Under the pieces are notes generated by a model that saw only the letters and a list, made by a program, of their open reading frames with translations, did no database searches and had not been told where the DNA came from. DNA of 64,000 nucleotides, taken from assembly GCF_022810405.1 (NCBI RefSeq), contig NZ_JALGQE010000010.1, positions 62,001-126,000 of the forward strand, written 5' to 3'. The DNA comes from Rhodococcus sp. ARC_M5. Lineage in GTDB: Bacteria > Actinomycetota > Actinomycetes > Mycobacteriales > Mycobacteriaceae. Each line of letters opens with the position of its first letter. The first letter of the stretch is position 1. Of the stretch, positions 8,020 to 16,677 are shown in pieces. Position numbers and translations under genes: made by a program.

Positions 8020-9099
8020 ATGAACGACGTCTCGAAGCACATTCATATCGTCGCCGCTCCCGGCGTGTTCGCCGACCTCGCGACGGCGCAGGAATTGGTC
8101 GCCAGGGCGCTGTCGGCCCGAGGATTGACGGGCGGAATCGTCGACACCGCAACCGGTTCCGATGAGGTGATCGTCGTTCCAGGTGACGGAATCCCGATCG
8201 ACATGTCGCCGTACAACAGTGCGGTTCGGGTCGACCTGGGCCAGTGCACACCGGACAGATCACCGGGCATCCGCACGCACATTCGCGGCCGCGGACTCGA
8301 CGGTCTGCGGTTCGCGATCGACAGCGTGTACTTCCACCGCTTCCACCGCGGCACGATCCTGTCCTACGGAGACCACCCCGAGCAACGCGTCGAACTTCGG
8401 GTGCCCGAGGGCGACGGCCCGTTTCCTGTTGCCGTGCTGATCCACGGTGGATATTGGCGGTCGCGGTGGGAATTCGACCTGATGGACGCGATGGCCGTCG
8501 ATCTGACCGCGCGGGGCTACGCCACGTCGAACGTCGAATATCGTCGCCCCGACGAACACGGGTGGGATGTGATGACCGGCGATGTCGCGTCCGCGATCGC
8601 AGCGTTGGAGACGGCACCCGGCGATCTGGATCTGTCCCGAGTAGTTCTGTTCGGCCATTCGGCGGGCGGTCAACTTGCGCTGCGAGCCGCGGCTGATTCG
8701 ATGGGACTGACGGTGATACCTGCTCTCGCAGTGAGTCTGGCCGGTGTACTCGATCTGCGGGTCGGCGATGAGCGCTGGCTCGGCGAGGGTGCGGTGTCGA
8801 ATGCGATCGGTGCGCGATTCGCCGGTGCGCAGGAGAGGTACGAGGCATCGTCGCCGATCTCGAGGCTTCCGCTCGGCGTCCCGCATCTTGTGGTGAGTGC
8901 CCTGGACGACGATCCCAATCTGCTCGAGATCAGCCGGGCGTACTACGCCGCGGCGTCGGCCGGTTCCGATTCGGTCGCCTCGATCGAGGGCCCGGGCGGC
9001 CATTTCGCCGTTATCGATCCCGCGTCGGACATCTATCGAGACACCGTTCGCGAGGTCGACGCCCGAATCCGAGGTACCCGCGACCACGCGTCCGAGTAA
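8020..9099 (+). CDS. Alpha/beta hydrolase (HSL/kynurenine-formamidase-like) with extra N-terminal domain
   Basis: This 359-residue protein has a C-terminal serine-hydrolase domain from about residue 120. The oxyanion motif HGGYW is at 142-146, the nucleophile elbow GHSAGG has Ser214, an SALDDDP segment supplies the likely acid, and GGHF near 327 supplies the histidine. This layout fits the hormone-sensitive-lipase or kynurenine-formamidase group. The first 110 residues are not part of that fold. Their PGDGIPIDMSPYNSAV and HIRGRGLDGLRFAI stretches recall type II dehydroquinase. That resemblance is weak and the active-site residues are not clearly kept. The gene stands between the aldolase and an acyl-CoA ligase. 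Its substrate is unknown. Confidence 0.75.
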   Translation: MNDVSKHIHIVAAPGVFADLATAQELVARALSARGLTGGIVDTATGSDEVIVVPGDGIPIDMSPYNSAVRVDLGQCTPDRSPGIRTHIRGRGLDGLRFAIDSVYFHRFHRGTILSYGDHPEQRVELRVPEGDGPFPVAVLIHGGYWRSRWEFDLMDAMAVDLTARGYATSNVEYRRPDEHGWDVMTGDVASAIAALETAPGDLDLSRVVLFGHSAGGQLALRAAADSMGLTVIPALAVSLAGVLDLRVGDERWLGEGAVSNAIGARFAGAQERYEASSPISRLPLGVPHLVVSALDDDPNLLEISRAYYAAASAGSDSVASIEGPGGHFAVIDPASDIYRDTVREVDARIRGTRDHASE

Positions 9100-9167
9100 G
9101 TCCGTATCGTGCATGGTGTGACGCGCAGCACAACGACGTGTATGCCGAGACTTCAGGAGCGAGATCG

Positions 9168-10793
9168 ATGAAGAGCACCATGCAGGACACCCCACTGTCC
9201 ATCGGCCAGCTGGTTCGATTCGGGACGTCCATTCACTCCTCGGCCGAGATCACCACCTGGACCGACAGTGGCCCCACCACGGTGACCTTCGGGGAATTGG
9301 GAAGGCGAGCAGCGCAGCTGGCGCACGGCCTCCGGTCGATCGGCATCGACGACGATCAGCGCGTCGGAACGTTCATGTGGAACAACGCCCCGCACATGGA
9401 GGCCTACATGGCGATTCCTGCGATGGGTGCGGTATTGCACACACTGAACATTCGGCTCTTTCCCGAGCAGCTCACCTACATCGTCAACCACGCCGAGGAC
9501 CAGGTGATCATCGCCGATGCGAGTCTGCTGCCTCTGCTGACGCCCCTGCTGCCGACGTTCGAGACCGTGCGTCATCTCATCGTCGTCGGAGTCGACCCGG
9601 CGCAGGTCACTGCACCCGACGGTATCGACGTGCTGGGCTACGAGGACCTGCTCGGAGGCAAGCCGGAAGAGTTCGACTGGCCGGAGCTCGACGAACGATC
9701 AGCTGCCGCAATGTGTTACACCTCGGGTACCACCGGCGACCCCAAGGGGGTCGTGTACTCGCATCGCTCCATATATCTGCATTCGATGCAGGCGTGCATG
9801 ACCGACGCGATGGCGATCGCGCAATCCGACAAGGTCTTGGCCATCGTGCCGATGTTCCACGCGATGTCGTGGGGCCTGCCGTATGCAGCGCTGATGGTCG
9901 GTGCTTCGTTGATCATGCCCGACCGGTTTCTGCAGCCGGCCCCGTTGGCGGAGATGATGTCGACACTGCGGCCGACCGCCGCGGCAGCCGTTCCGACCAT
10001 CTGGCAGGCTCTGCTCTCTCACCTGGACGAGCACCCGGCGGATCTGTCGAGTCTGCGTGACGTGGTGGTCGGCGGTGCCGCGTGCCCACCGAGCCTGATG
10101 AAGGCATTCCACGAGAAGTACGGGGTGCACATCTCGCAGGCGTGGGGCATGACCGAGACCTCGCCGCTGGGCACCTCCGGCAAGCCCGACGCCGGCCTGT
10201 CCCCGGAGGACGAGTTCGACTTGCGCTGCACGCAAGGGCGATTCGTTGCCGGGGTGCGAGCACGACTCGTCGGCGATTCCGGTGAGGTGTTGCCGTGGGA
10301 CGGCAAGACCGTCGGCGAACTCGAGGTGCGTGGCCCATGGATCACCGGCAGCTACTACCGAGCCGATGCGGACGACAAGTTCGACGACGGTTGGCTGCGC
10401 ACCGGTGACGTGGGAACCATCTCCGAGGGCGGCTACCTCCGCCTGACGGATCGCTCGAAGGACATCATCAAGTCCGGTGGCGAGTGGATCTCGTCGGTGG
10501 AACTCGAGAACCAGGTGATGGGCCATCCGGCCGTGCGCGAAGCCGCCGTCATCGGTGTGCCCGACGCCAAGTGGGACGAACGGCCTCTGGTCGCCGTCGT
10601 CGTGCGCGAGGGTGCGTCGGTGACGGCCGAAGAACTGAGAGAGTTCCTCGACAGTCGCGTCGCGCATTGGCAGTTGCCCGAACGTTGGACCTTCATCGAC
10701 GAGGTCCCGAAAACCAGTGTCGGCAAATACGACAAGAAGAGGCTGCGGAGTTCCCATGCCGACGGAGCGTTGGAGGTCATCGAGTTGGTGTAG
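9168..10793 (+). CDS. Fatty-acid/medium-chain acyl-CoA ligase (AMP-forming, FadD/AlkK-like)
   Basis: This is a 541-residue ANL-superfamily adenylating enzyme. The P-loop motif is YTSGTTGDPKG near residue 180, the A5-type motif is QAWGMTETSP near 326, a WLRTGD motif lies near 410 and the hinge/A8 region is DRSKDIIKSGGEW near 437. The C-terminus ends in the PKTSVGKYDKK catalytic-lysine segment. It should activate a carboxylic acid to acyl-CoA through an acyl-adenylate. The ATG at 9168 has AGGAG seven bases upstream; the earlier ATG at 9138 would add ten unneeded residues. It is a stand-alone gene followed by a strong hairpin. Chain-length preference cannot be read. Confidence 0.88.
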   Translation: MKSTMQDTPLSIGQLVRFGTSIHSSAEITTWTDSGPTTVTFGELGRRAAQLAHGLRSIGIDDDQRVGTFMWNNAPHMEAYMAIPAMGAVLHTLNIRLFPEQLTYIVNHAEDQVIIADASLLPLLTPLLPTFETVRHLIVVGVDPAQVTAPDGIDVLGYEDLLGGKPEEFDWPELDERSAAAMCYTSGTTGDPKGVVYSHRSIYLHSMQACMTDAMAIAQSDKVLAIVPMFHAMSWGLPYAALMVGASLIMPDRFLQPAPLAEMMSTLRPTAAAAVPTIWQALLSHLDEHPADLSSLRDVVVGGAACPPSLMKAFHEKYGVHISQAWGMTETSPLGTSGKPDAGLSPEDEFDLRCTQGRFVAGVRARLVGDSGEVLPWDGKTVGELEVRGPWITGSYYRADADDKFDDGWLRTGDVGTISEGGYLRLTDRSKDIIKSGGEWISSVELENQVMGHPAVREAAVIGVPDAKWDERPLVAVVVREGASVTAEELREFLDSRVAHWQLPERWTFIDEVPKTSVGKYDKKRLRSSHADGALEVIELV

Positions 10794-10815
10794 CGGCTCA
10801 CCTCACTCTTGTGCG

Positions 10816-10858
10816 ACAAGCCCGGTCGATGCGATGTGTCAGCAGCGACCGGGCTTGT
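10816..10858. terminator. Strong hairpin between convergent genes
   Basis: ACAAGCCCGGTCG pairs perfectly with CGACCGGGCTTGT across a 17-base loop. It sits between the acyl-CoA ligase gene on the plus strand and the second aztD gene on the minus strand, so it probably ends transcription both ways. No long T-tract follows, which is common in actinobacterial terminators. Confidence 0.75.
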
Positions 10859-10871
10859 ATTGCGTCGAGGA

Positions 10872-12107
10872 CTATCCGGTCACTCCGGTCAGTTCGTTGG
10901 GTGTGTGAGCGAGTTCGCCGGTGGCCGTGACCGTTCCGGTAGCCAGGTCCACAGCATGGACTGAGTTGTCGGCAGGCTCGGACACGTAAGCGGTGTCGCC
11001 CTGGACGAACAGAGCCGGCCGCGGCTCCTGCCATTCGGTGGGCTCTTCCCACGCGTCGACCACCGGGATGGTGCGTGTGACGGCCTTGGTGTTCACGTCG
11101 ATGACGTGCAGCGCACCATCGGTACCGAGGACGATGGCCTCACCGGCCGGGCCACGCCCGAGAGAGCGGAACGTGTAGCTGGTGCCGAGGTCGACGAGCG
11201 ACAATTCGCCGGTGACCGTGTTCGTCAGCGACACGCGGGTCGGACGCTCGAGTTCTGCATCGGGATCGACCTTGTAGTCGCCGAGGAGGATGGGTGACTC
11301 CTCGTCGCCGGCCTGGTTACCGATGCGGCCGTAGGTATCCGGGCTCTGCACCTTGGTGATGGCACCGTTGCGGTAGATCAGCAATCCGTCCTCGCAGCCG
11401 ACTACGACGGTCTCGTCGGCGGCCACGGCTTCGCCGTGCACGCCTGGGCATTCTTCGTTGCGGGCGATCTCCTTGCGGTCGGCGTCGAGCACGACGATGC
11501 CGGTGCGCTCGTCCTCGTTGCCTACTGTCGTCAACAGCGATCCGTCCGAGAGCTCCACGGCCACGCCGTGATGCGCCTCGGGCGTGGTGTAAACCTCGGT
11601 CTCGGGCTTGCTACCCGTGAGCAGTGCCGCGGAATCGAACGCCTCGACCTTGCCGGTGCCGTCGTCGAACAGGACGGTCTTACCGTCGTGGCGGACGACG
11701 TGTCCCGGAGTTGTGGCATCGAACGCGATGTCGGTCAAGGCGGGGGTCGAGGTGTAATGCTCCGAGCCTTCGGTCCAGGTGCCGGCATCGAGCGCCGTGA
11801 ATGCGCCTGAACCGCTGACGAACACATGGCGGCCGTCTCCAGCCGGGTTGAGACGAGTGAATCCCTCGATACCGCTGATGTCCTCGACGGTATCCAGAGT
11901 CTGGGCGTCGAGAATCAGTACTCCGCCGTCGTAGCTGGTTGCAATACGCGGCGTCGCTTCCGAGACGCTCTGCGCTGCTGCGGTTTCGGCAGTTGTGGTG
12001 GCCTCTGTTTCGGTGGCCGAGTCCGACGAGCAGGCCGCAAGGAGGGCCACCGAGGTGCCCAAGGCGATGACTGCGCCGACAGTTCGTTGAGTGCGATAGT
12101 TCTTCAT
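10872..12107 (-). CDS. aztD: AztD-like zinc metallochaperone, second copy (lipoprotein)
   Basis: This is a 411-residue exported lipoprotein. The signal peptide ends in the lipobox LLAAC at about residues 22-26, followed by an Ala/Thr-rich linker and a seven-bladed beta-propeller-like body. It shares with the AztD at 13084 the motifs HHGVAV and CPGVHGEAV, which carry likely metal-binding histidines. It lacks the HGDHSH cluster seen in that copy. AztD proteins deliver zinc to the binding protein AztC outside the membrane. A Zur-like box lies 23 bp upstream of the start, so it probably has its own zinc-repressed promoter. It is the last gene of the zinc region. Confidence 0.85.
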   Translation of the reverse strand: MKNYRTQRTVGAVIALGTSVALLAACSSDSATETEATTTAETAAAQSVSEATPRIATSYDGGVLILDAQTLDTVEDISGIEGFTRLNPAGDGRHVFVSGSGAFTALDAGTWTEGSEHYTSTPALTDIAFDATTPGHVVRHDGKTVLFDDGTGKVEAFDSAALLTGSKPETEVYTTPEAHHGVAVELSDGSLLTTVGNEDERTGIVVLDADRKEIARNEECPGVHGEAVAADETVVVGCEDGLLIYRNGAITKVQSPDTYGRIGNQAGDEESPILLGDYKVDPDAELERPTRVSLTNTVTGELSLVDLGTSYTFRSLGRGPAGEAIVLGTDGALHVIDVNTKAVTRTIPVVDAWEEPTEWQEPRPALFVQGDTAYVSEPADNSVHAVDLATGTVTATGELAHTPNELTGVTG

Positions 12108-12129
12108 GACTCAAAGAGGTACAGGTTTT

Positions 12130-12144
12130 TGCAAACGATTGTCA
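12130..12144. promoter_or_regulatory. Zur-like box upstream of second aztD
   Basis: TGCAAACGATTGTCA resembles the actinobacterial Zur pattern TGNNAANGNTTNNCA. It lies 23 bp upstream of the aztD start codon on the minus strand. Two further boxes of the same type occur at 14332 and 15211. Confidence 0.7.
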
Positions 12145-12190
12145 AAGAGCTTGATGCGCACGATTGCATGTGTCACAACGTCTTTCGACT

Positions 12191-13087
12191 CTAGGACAGA
12201 CCGATGGCGATGGCGGCAGTATTGAACTCCATCATGTCGAGATATGTCGGAGCCTCGGAATTCTCGTCTCCGAGCGATTCGGTGTACAGCGAGACGACGT
12301 CGATCCGAACCCCCGCCTCCGACGCCATCACCTGCGCCAGTCGATCCGGTTGCGAGGTGTCGACGAAGATCGTCCGAACGCCTGCCTTCCGTACGGTGTC
12401 GGCGAGCTCCGACAGGTCGGATGCACTGGGTGACGCAAGAGTGGTCCCACTGGGAATCACAGCCCCCACCACCTCGAATCCGTAACGTTCCGCCAGGTAA
12501 CCGAACACGTGATGATTGGTCACGAGCTTGCGTTTCTCGGGAGCAATCGCATCGAACTGCTCGGCCATTCGGGCGTCGAGTTCGACCAGTCGCGAATCAT
12601 ATTCAGTAGCAGCAGAATCGACATCAACGCCGTCGATGTTGGTCGTGATCGCGTCTCGGATCAATGCGACCACGCCGCGCATCCGTTCCGGGTCGGTCCA
12701 GATGTGCGGGTCCTGCGTCCCAGTAGATTGCCCGCTCACATACGGAATCGGGTCGGCGGCCGGGCCGGCCTCGACAATCGGGATCCCCTCCGCGCGGGCC
12801 GCATCGACAGTCGACACGATGCCCTCCTCCAACCCCAGCCCGTTTGCTATCACCAGATCGGCTCGCGAGACGCGGGCGGCGTCCGAGGCCGAGATGTCGA
12901 ACGAGTGTGGGTCGGAGTTCGGCGGCATGAGCACCATCACCTCGGCCTGATCGCCGACGATGTTCGAGGTTATGTCGCCGAGAATGTTGGTGGTCACCAC
13001 TATCGTCGGTGCCCCCGAGGTCCCGGAATCGGAGCACGCGCTCAGCAGCAGAAGCACCGGCAATGCCAATACCAGAGCCCGTTTCAC
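12191..13087 (-). CDS. aztC: Zinc ABC transporter substrate-binding lipoprotein AztC
   Basis: This is a 298-residue cluster A-I metal-binding protein. The signal peptide has the lipobox LLSAC near residue 16. Likely zinc ligands are the histidines in DPHSF, DPHIW and NHHVFGY and the acidic residue in SLYTESLG. It lacks the long His-rich loop of ZnuA, as expected for AztC proteins that receive zinc from AztD. The GTG at 13087 is chosen because it starts a normal signal peptide; the ORF also runs further upstream, out of frame with AztD. The start overlaps the aztD stop by 4 bp (GTGA), so the two are translationally coupled. Confidence 0.9.
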   Translation of the reverse strand: MKRALVLALPVLLLLSACSDSGTSGAPTIVVTTNILGDITSNIVGDQAEVMVLMPPNSDPHSFDISASDAARVSRADLVIANGLGLEEGIVSTVDAARAEGIPIVEAGPAADPIPYVSGQSTGTQDPHIWTDPERMRGVVALIRDAITTNIDGVDVDSAATEYDSRLVELDARMAEQFDAIAPEKRKLVTNHHVFGYLAERYGFEVVGAVIPSGTTLASPSASDLSELADTVRKAGVRTIFVDTSQPDRLAQVMASEAGVRIDVVSLYTESLGDENSEAPTYLDMMEFNTAAIAIGLS

Positions 13088-14307
13088 GATCCGACCACAC
13101 CGATCGAGGCGGGCATGAAATCGAAGTCGAATGTGCGCGCGACGCGGCCGCTGTCTCGATAGTCGATTTCGATCACGGCGTTCCCAGCCGGGTCTGCGAC
13201 GTAGGCGCGGGTGCCTGCCACGTGAAGCGACGGCGCGGGGTCGGCCTCGTCGTAGGGTGCAGACAGCACTGGCGTCGAGGACATTTCGGCCCCGGTGATG
13301 GCGTCGAACACTCGAAATGTGCCGTCGGCCTGCAGAGACAGAATGGTTTTGCCATCGCTCGACACCCCGGTCGAGAGCGCCTCTCCCGAAGTGCGCGCCT
13401 GAACCCACTCGCCGGTTCTGGTGTCGAGCACCAGCACGCCGGTCTCGGTCGGGGCCGCGACCAGCGAGCCGCGTGTTCCTTCGGCGAAGGTGAACGCACG
13501 CTCGTCCAGGTTCGGGTACGGAAACTTCGTGGTGGAGAACTCGTCGTTCGTCGCGTCCACCTTGACCACGCCGTCTGCGCAGGCCACCACGAAGTAGCTC
13601 GAGAACACCGCCTCTCCGTGCATCTCGGGGCACGAAGCATCCAGCGCACGAACAGGATTGCCCGCGGAGTCGCGTAGCTCGAGTCCGCTGGGCAGATCGT
13701 CCTCGGTGCCACCGGTCGAGACTACGACGTGATCGGACAACGGGACGGCAATGCCGTGGTGGGGATCGGTGTCGACGGTTGCTGCGACCGCCGCGTCACC
13801 TGCACCGAGAGAATCGAAATCGACGACATCTGCCGTACCTGAACCGTCGAAGAAGACTGCAACCTTCCGATCTCCCGCGATGACGTGGGCGGGGCTTTCT
13901 CCCTCGAGCGCCCCGAGATCGACGGGATCCTTGGTGTACGAGTGCGAGTGGTCGCCGTGCTCGATGGTCCACGAACCCGGGTCGAGAAAACGTGCTCGGT
14001 CATCGTCTGTCGCGACGATGTAGCGGCCGTTGATCGTCGTCACGCGCGATGCATTCTCGACGTCGAACGAATGCACGGTCGCTTCGGTGGCGAGATCGAG
14101 CACATCGATCTTGCCCGAATCCGCATCGGCCACAACGAGCCTCGGCTCGGGACCTTGCACTTCGGTGGACCCGGCCTCGGCTGCCAGGTCGCTGCCCGGC
14201 TGAGCGGAACCAGTCGACTCGACGGGCGAGTCCTGGGCGGTGTCGGTACTGCCGCACCCGGCGACAACCAGTCCGACGACTCCGAGGGTCAGAACACTTC
14301 TACGCAC
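13084..14307 (-). CDS. aztD: Zinc metallochaperone AztD (lipoprotein)
   Basis: This is a 407-residue secreted lipoprotein with the lipobox VVAGC at residues 14-18 and a beta-propeller-like domain. Histidine-rich HGDHSH, DPHHGIAV and CPEMHGEAV segments are the likely zinc sites. It hands zinc to AztC, which is encoded immediately downstream with a 4-bp overlap. A Zur-like box begins 25 bp upstream of the start. It is clearly homologous to the protein at 10872 but more histidine-rich, so this is probably the main AztD. Confidence 0.88.
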   Translation of the reverse strand: MRRSVLTLGVVGLVVAGCGSTDTAQDSPVESTGSAQPGSDLAAEAGSTEVQGPEPRLVVADADSGKIDVLDLATEATVHSFDVENASRVTTINGRYIVATDDDRARFLDPGSWTIEHGDHSHSYTKDPVDLGALEGESPAHVIAGDRKVAVFFDGSGTADVVDFDSLGAGDAAVAATVDTDPHHGIAVPLSDHVVVSTGGTEDDLPSGLELRDSAGNPVRALDASCPEMHGEAVFSSYFVVACADGVVKVDATNDEFSTTKFPYPNLDERAFTFAEGTRGSLVAAPTETGVLVLDTRTGEWVQARTSGEALSTGVSSDGKTILSLQADGTFRVFDAITGAEMSSTPVLSAPYDEADPAPSLHVAGTRAYVADPAGNAVIEIDYRDSGRVARTFDFDFMPASIGVVGS

Positions 14308-14331
14308 GTACGCTCACTCCAAACAATCTAT

Positions 14332-14346
14332 TGATAACGATTGTCG
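14332..14346. promoter_or_regulatory. Zur-like box upstream of aztD-aztC
   Basis: TGATAACGATTGTCG lies between the aztB stop and the aztD start. It suggests that the aztD-aztC pair can be transcribed separately from aztB under zinc control. Confidence 0.7.
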
Positions 14347-14360
14347 TTTACGATAGTCCA

Positions 14361-15194
14361 CTATCGACTGTTCGTCCCAATCGACTCCCGAGCCGATCGA
14401 GCAGCGGCCACGACGAAGAACTGCAGCACCGCAAGGCCGGCGATTGTCGCACCGGCCGCGGTGTCGGCGTTCCAGGACACGAGGAGGCCGAACACCGTGG
14501 CCGACCATCCGAGGAGCGTCGCGATGATCATCGACACGGCAATGGACCGGCCGAACAGATATGCAGTGGCAGACGGGGCCACCAGCAATCCGAACACCAA
14601 CAACGTCCCCACGATGCGGAAGGAGGCGACAACCGCCAACACCACCAGAGCCAGCAGCACGATATGCGCGAGGCGAGGCCGGAACCCGAACGTGTGAGCT
14701 TTGCGCTCGTCGAACACCAGAGCAACGAACGGTCGGTACGCGAGCACCGACACCGCAAGTGCAACCGCCGATGCCACGACCAGGAAGACCAGGTCGGCGT
14801 AGGTCGCCGACAGCACATCGCCGAACAGGAACGACGTCAGATCGGTGGCGAACGACCGCGCCCGCGAGACGATCACCACCCCGAGAGCCAACATTCCGAC
14901 GAACAACAAGCCGATTCCGGTGTCCTCGGACAATCGCGAATTGCGCGTCACCCAGGCCACTCCCCCGATCATCGCGACCGCGCTGATGGCGGCTCCGACG
15001 AGGAGGTTGGCACTGAGAAGATACGCGACGGCGACCCCGGGGAGCATGCCGTGCGACACCGCCTCGCTCAGAAATGCCATGCCGCGCAACACAACCCAGG
15101 TTCCGACGAGGGCGCACAGAATCGAGACGAGCATGCCCGCAACAAGGGCGCGCTGCACGAACGAGACAGCGAAGGGGTCCAGTAGCCAATCCAC
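14361..15194 (-). CDS. aztB: Zinc ABC transporter permease AztB (ZnuB-like)
   Basis: This is a 277-residue metal ABC permease of the ABC-3 family with about eight hydrophobic helices. The conserved segment with MAFLSEAVSHGMLPG lies near residues 40-55 and a cytoplasmic RPFVAL/HTFGFRP stretch in the middle contacts the ATPase. It forms the membrane channel for zinc taken up through AztC. The start is GTG at 15194. It is divergent from aztA, with a perfect Zur-type palindrome in the 21-bp gap region, so both halves of the transporter are controlled from one site. Confidence 0.88.
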   Translation of the reverse strand: MDWLLDPFAVSFVQRALVAGMLVSILCALVGTWVVLRGMAFLSEAVSHGMLPGVAVAYLLSANLLVGAAISAVAMIGGVAWVTRNSRLSEDTGIGLLFVGMLALGVVIVSRARSFATDLTSFLFGDVLSATYADLVFLVVASAVALAVSVLAYRPFVALVFDERKAHTFGFRPRLAHIVLLALVVLAVVASFRIVGTLLVFGLLVAPSATAYLFGRSIAVSMIIATLLGWSATVFGLLVSWNADTAAGATIAGLAVLQFFVVAAARSARESIGTNSR

Positions 15195-15210
15195 GAGACC
15201 GAACCCTATG

Positions 15211-15225
15211 CGATAATGATTATCG
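15211..15225. promoter_or_regulatory. Zur box between divergent aztB and aztA
   Basis: CGATAATGATTATCG is a perfect inverted repeat around a central G and fits the actinobacterial Zur consensus closely. It overlaps the ATG proposed for aztA, which implies a leaderless or very short aztA transcript, or use of the GTG at 15225. Confidence 0.8.
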
Positions 15226-15863
15226 TGAGCGAATCAGTAGTCGTGCAGTCCCTTTCCGTTCGGTATCGAAACACGACCGCTCTGCACGACGTGAGCGCCT
15301 TTTTCGAACCCGGTTCTCTCACAACTCTTGTCGGACACAACGGCTCGGGAAAGTCGACGCTGCTGCAAGTTCTGGCCGGAATCGTGGAGCCATCGACAGG
15401 GTCTGTGCATACCGGCATGCGACGCGTCACGTACGTGCCCCAACGCAGCGAGGTCGACGACCGGATGGCTCTCAGCGTCGGCGAGGTCGTTGCCATGGGC
15501 ACCTGGCCTCGGCGCGGCCTGCTTGGGCGTGCGTCCGCTGATGATCGCCGATCCGTGGACCTCGCGCTCGAGCGACTGGGACTGACCGCGCTGCGCTCAC
15601 GACGACTCTCGGCACTTTCCGGCGGGCAACGTCAACGCGCGCTACTCGCTCAAGCACTCGTCGAGCAGGGTGAACTCGTACTGCTCGACGAGCCCACCAC
15701 CGGCCTCGATGCCGAGGCGCGACAGATCATCGACGGTGTGATCGACGAGGAGGTCGGTCGCGGCGCAGTTGTGGTGGTCGCGACACACGACGCAGACAGT
15801 GCGGGTCGCGCCGATACGACCATCACCCTGGGACGCGGTGAGGTCTTGTCGATCACTCGGTAG
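15216..15863 (+). CDS. aztA: Zinc ABC transporter ATP-binding protein AztA
   Basis: This is a 215-residue ATPase of the metal-uptake ABC class. Walker A GHNGSGKST is near residues 39-47, the signature LSGGQRQR near 130, Walker B LVLLDEPTTGLD near 150 and the switch histidine is in VVATHD. It energises zinc import through AztB. An alternative GTG start at 15225 would remove three residues and free the Zur box from the coding sequence; no ribosome-binding site distinguishes the two. It is transcribed divergently from aztB-aztD-aztC. Confidence 0.88.
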   Translation: MIIVSESVVVQSLSVRYRNTTALHDVSAFFEPGSLTTLVGHNGSGKSTLLQVLAGIVEPSTGSVHTGMRRVTYVPQRSEVDDRMALSVGEVVAMGTWPRRGLLGRASADDRRSVDLALERLGLTALRSRRLSALSGGQRQRALLAQALVEQGELVLLDEPTTGLDAEARQIIDGVIDEEVGRGAVVVVATHDADSAGRADTTITLGRGEVLSITR

Positions 15864-15870
15864 TGTCGCG

Positions 15871-16158
15871 CTACCCGCTCCAACCCCAGTTGTAGGGGTT
15901 CACCACGACTCGGTACCACGTATCGGTGTTCTCGACGTTGGTGCAGGGCACCACGACGTATGACTGCGACGCCTTCTCGAGCGACAGCGCCTTGTTGCAG
16001 AAGTACTGCCCACCTTCCCCGGACTGCTCGGCGCGATAGACGGGACCGTAGTGCCACTCGTCGGCACCGGCGGTCGCAACTCCCATCGTGGCTCCGGCTG
16101 CAATCGGAAGCGCGAGGAGTCCGGTCATTACTGCAATGCGTCGGCTGGTGCGGTTCAT
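15871..16158 (-). CDS. Small secreted protein, unknown function
   Basis: This 95-residue protein has an N-terminal signal peptide of about 31 residues (positive start, hydrophobic core, AxA-type end GVATAGA). A short mature part follows with two cysteines, in FCNKAL and VVPCTN, that could form a disulfide, and many aromatic residues near the C-terminus. I do not recognise a family. It is convergent with aztA, with only 7 bp between the stops. Secretion is inferred from the signal peptide. Confidence 0.7.
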   Translation of the reverse strand: MNRTSRRIAVMTGLLALPIAAGATMGVATAGADEWHYGPVYRAEQSGEGGQYFCNKALSLEKASQSYVVVPCTNVENTDTWYRVVVNPYNWGWSG

Positions 16159-16290
16159 GGAGGGCCTTTCGTCGGTGGTACGGGCTGCACAAACGTCGGC
16201 GGCCGTATTCCGGTCACTGACTCGATCCCTTCATGGGTGACGTCGCGCGGACAACGAGTCGCGTTACCACTTCCGAGTGAGGAAGGTCGG

Positions 16291-16677
16291 CTAGCTGTCG
16301 ACCTCGACGCCGTAACGCACAGCCAGTTCCGCCAATCCGTCGTCGTAACCCTGGCCGATGGGCCGGAAGCGCCAACCGCTCCCCCGGCGGTAGATCTCGG
16401 CGAGCAACATCGACTGTTCGGTCGTGGCCGCGTCGAGCACCGCCGTGGCGACAGTCGAATCGACTCCATCGAGGGACACCGACACCGCGCCGACGTTGCC
16501 GAACGTCTTGTCGCCGTCTGTGGCTGCAGCGATGACAATGCGGGCGCAGTCCTCGGGGACGAGCGTCAGATCGATCCGCACACCCTGCTCACTGTCACCG
16601 TCGATCGACATCGACACGGCACCGTCCGAAGTGGCCGGAGCGTTGTAGAACACGAAATCCTCGTCACTGGACACCAA
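16291..16677 (-). CDS. TerD-domain protein, apparently missing its N-terminal third
   Basis: This 128-residue protein has the C-terminal two thirds of a TerD (tellurium resistance/stress) domain. SSDEDFVFYN is near the start, then VRIDLTLVP, a central beta region and ending LLAEIYRRGSGWRFRPIGQGYDDGL split by short gaps as in the family. Usual TerD domains are about 190 residues and begin with a calcium-binding DLD segment that is absent here. The reading frame stays open upstream and encodes a plausible VGVLCEVGVAFLVDDDELV stretch. It has no ATG or GTG before a stop at about 16770, so the start at 16677 (GTG) may reflect a frameshift or decay. A TTG at 16680 is also possible. Confidence 0.6.
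   Translation of the reverse strand: MVSSDEDFVFYNAPATSDGAVSMSIDGDSEQGVRIDLTLVPEDCARIVIAAATDGDKTFGNVGAVSVSLDGVDSTVATAVLDAATTEQSMLLAEIYRRGSGWRFRPIGQGYDDGLAELAVRYGVEVDS

Noticed and set aside
12191-13633. A 480-residue version of AztC
   Set aside because: The added N-terminus is an out-of-frame reading of AztD; the signal peptide begins at GTG 13087.
14049-15185. Plus-strand 378-codon frame opposite aztB
   Set aside because: Arg/His-rich mirror of a membrane-protein gene on the minus strand.
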